A stretch of 6,087 nucleotides of DNA from Candidatus Thorarchaeota archaeon. Lineage in GTDB: Archaea > Asgardarchaeota > Thorarchaeia > Thorarchaeales > Thorarchaeaceae. The stretch spans positions 1 through 6,087 of the forward strand of contig JAEORG010000044.1 of the NCBI GenBank assembly GCA_016841005.1. The letters run 5' to 3'. Both the position numbers and the translations under genes were made by a program. This document shows positions 5,650 through 6,087 of the stretch, piece after piece. A model generated the notes under the pieces. That model saw only the letters and a program-made list of their open reading frames with translations, had not been told where the DNA came from and did not search any database. Within the stretch, counting starts at the first letter, position 1; each line of letters opens with the position of its first letter.

Positions 5650-6087
5650 TTGATTATTCGGAAAGCTTTACCCCGTATTCTTCAGATATCATTTCTGATT
5701 GCAATATTTATCTCACCTTTTCTTGTGGGCAATGGATTCACACTAATTACGCAGACAGATGTGCAATCTGTCCCTGCAGATGCTCCTGGTCCTAGCGTCA
5801 TTTTGATGATTGGTGATGGGATGGGGTTTGAACATGTAGAACTTGCGAGATTAGTCGAGAAGGGTGAATCTGGAAATCTAACCATGCAGCAGCTTACTTG
5901 GAATGCATCTGCAGCTACATATGCAGCCAATCATTACATTACAGATTCAGCTGCAGCTGCCACAGCTATTGCCACCGGAGTAAAAACAAACACTGGCTAT
6001 GTAGGTGTGAATCCTGACAACCAAATTCTTGAAAATATTCTGGAATATGCTGAAAATCTGGATAAATCAACAGGCGTAGTTACAACT
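5650..6087 (+). CDS. phoA: Second secreted alkaline phosphatase, paralogue of the first (3' end outside window)
   Basis: The frame is open from TTG 5650 to the right edge, giving 146 N-terminal residues. They align without gaps to the first phosphatase (117 of 146 identical by eye). The signal peptide, the metal ligand D56 in GDGMG and nucleophile S100 in ITDSAAAATA are all present, so the visible part looks functional. The remaining metal ligands, the stalk and the anchor lie beyond the window. The TTG start is chosen because it is conserved with the paralogue and a TGA lies three codons upstream (5641-5643). Differences cluster at the mature N terminus (33-41), at 121-138, and just before the nucleophile, where NSAITDS is replaced by NHYITDS. 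E. coli PhoA also has Tyr four residues before its serine. The expected role is extracellular phosphomonoester hydrolysis, perhaps with a different substrate preference. Confidence 0.92.
   Translation, partial: MIIRKALPRILQISFLIAIFISPFLVGNGFTLITQTDVQSVPADAPGPSVILMIGDGMGFEHVELARLVEKGESGNLTMQQLTWNASAATYAANHYITDSAAAATAIATGVKTNTGYVGVNPDNQILENILEYAENLDKSTGVVTT

Larger units (their letters stand above)
5522..6087. repeat. Direct repeat copy B: second promoter region and phosphatase 5' part (continues past window)
   Basis: This is the partner of 3862-4427. Its left boundary is at hyuA codon 7 (GTA GAT), where similarity to hyuA stops and the GNAT-like tail begins. A few more bases (TTGG, with a one-base gap) could extend the match, so the breakpoint is within roughly 5514-5522. 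Its right boundary lies beyond the window. The segment 5581-5620 keeps both promoter blocks, whereas 5621-5640 is poorly conserved. Confidence 0.85.

Noticed and set aside
1..6087. tRNA or rRNA genes, CRISPR arrays, insertion sequences
   Set aside because: No cloverleaf-like sequence, regular repeat-spacer pattern, transposase motif or terminal inverted repeats were seen. Noncoding space is limited to 17, 107 and 217 bp gaps.

Overview
This window is most likely archaeal chromosomal DNA. Three things suggest this. TATA-like boxes lie about 33 bp upstream of the start codons of the two divergent transcription units. The secreted phosphatase has a Thr/Ser-rich stalk followed by a C-terminal membrane helix ending in KKR, a common archaeal surface-protein design. 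TTG is used as a start codon in two paralogous genes. AT-rich but moderate composition and the type of surface anchor would fit an Asgard (for example Thorarchaeota-like) or related uncultured archaeon, but there is no rRNA or marker gene here, so the lineage is an inference.

Layout: (1) Positions 3-263, plus strand, are the C-terminal end of a gene that begins before the window; its function is not recognised. (2) Converging on it after only 17 bp is a minus-strand two-gene operon, hyuA (start 3882) then hyuB (stop 281), joined by a 4-bp ATGA overlap. The two encode the large and small subunits of an ATP-dependent hydantoinase/5-oxoprolinase-family enzyme. (3) Diverging from hyuA is a complete secreted, membrane-anchored alkaline phosphatase (3990-5432). 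(4) After a 217-bp spacer comes a second, 5'-complete alkaline phosphatase (5650 to the right edge), about 80% identical (117 of 146 residues by eye) to the first.

The most notable feature is the spacer between the phosphatases. It is not unique DNA. It carries a second, diverged copy of the hyuA-phosphatase divergent promoter region, including the first seven codons of hyuA, at a constant offset of 1660 bp. At codon 7 the hyuA copy stops matching and continues in frame into what looks like the last ~30 residues of a GNAT acetyltransferase, read on the minus strand towards the end of the first phosphatase. The simplest explanation is a tandem duplication with one breakpoint in hyuA codon ~7 and the other in a convergent GNAT gene that originally followed the phosphatase. 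This predicts an intact minus-strand GNAT gene just beyond the second phosphatase, outside the window.

Functionally, the operon would hydrolyse or carboxylate a cyclic amide/ketone-type substrate in the cytoplasm using ATP. The phosphatases would release phosphate from organic phosphoesters at the cell surface. Nothing in the sequence ties the two processes together other than the shared divergent promoter region.
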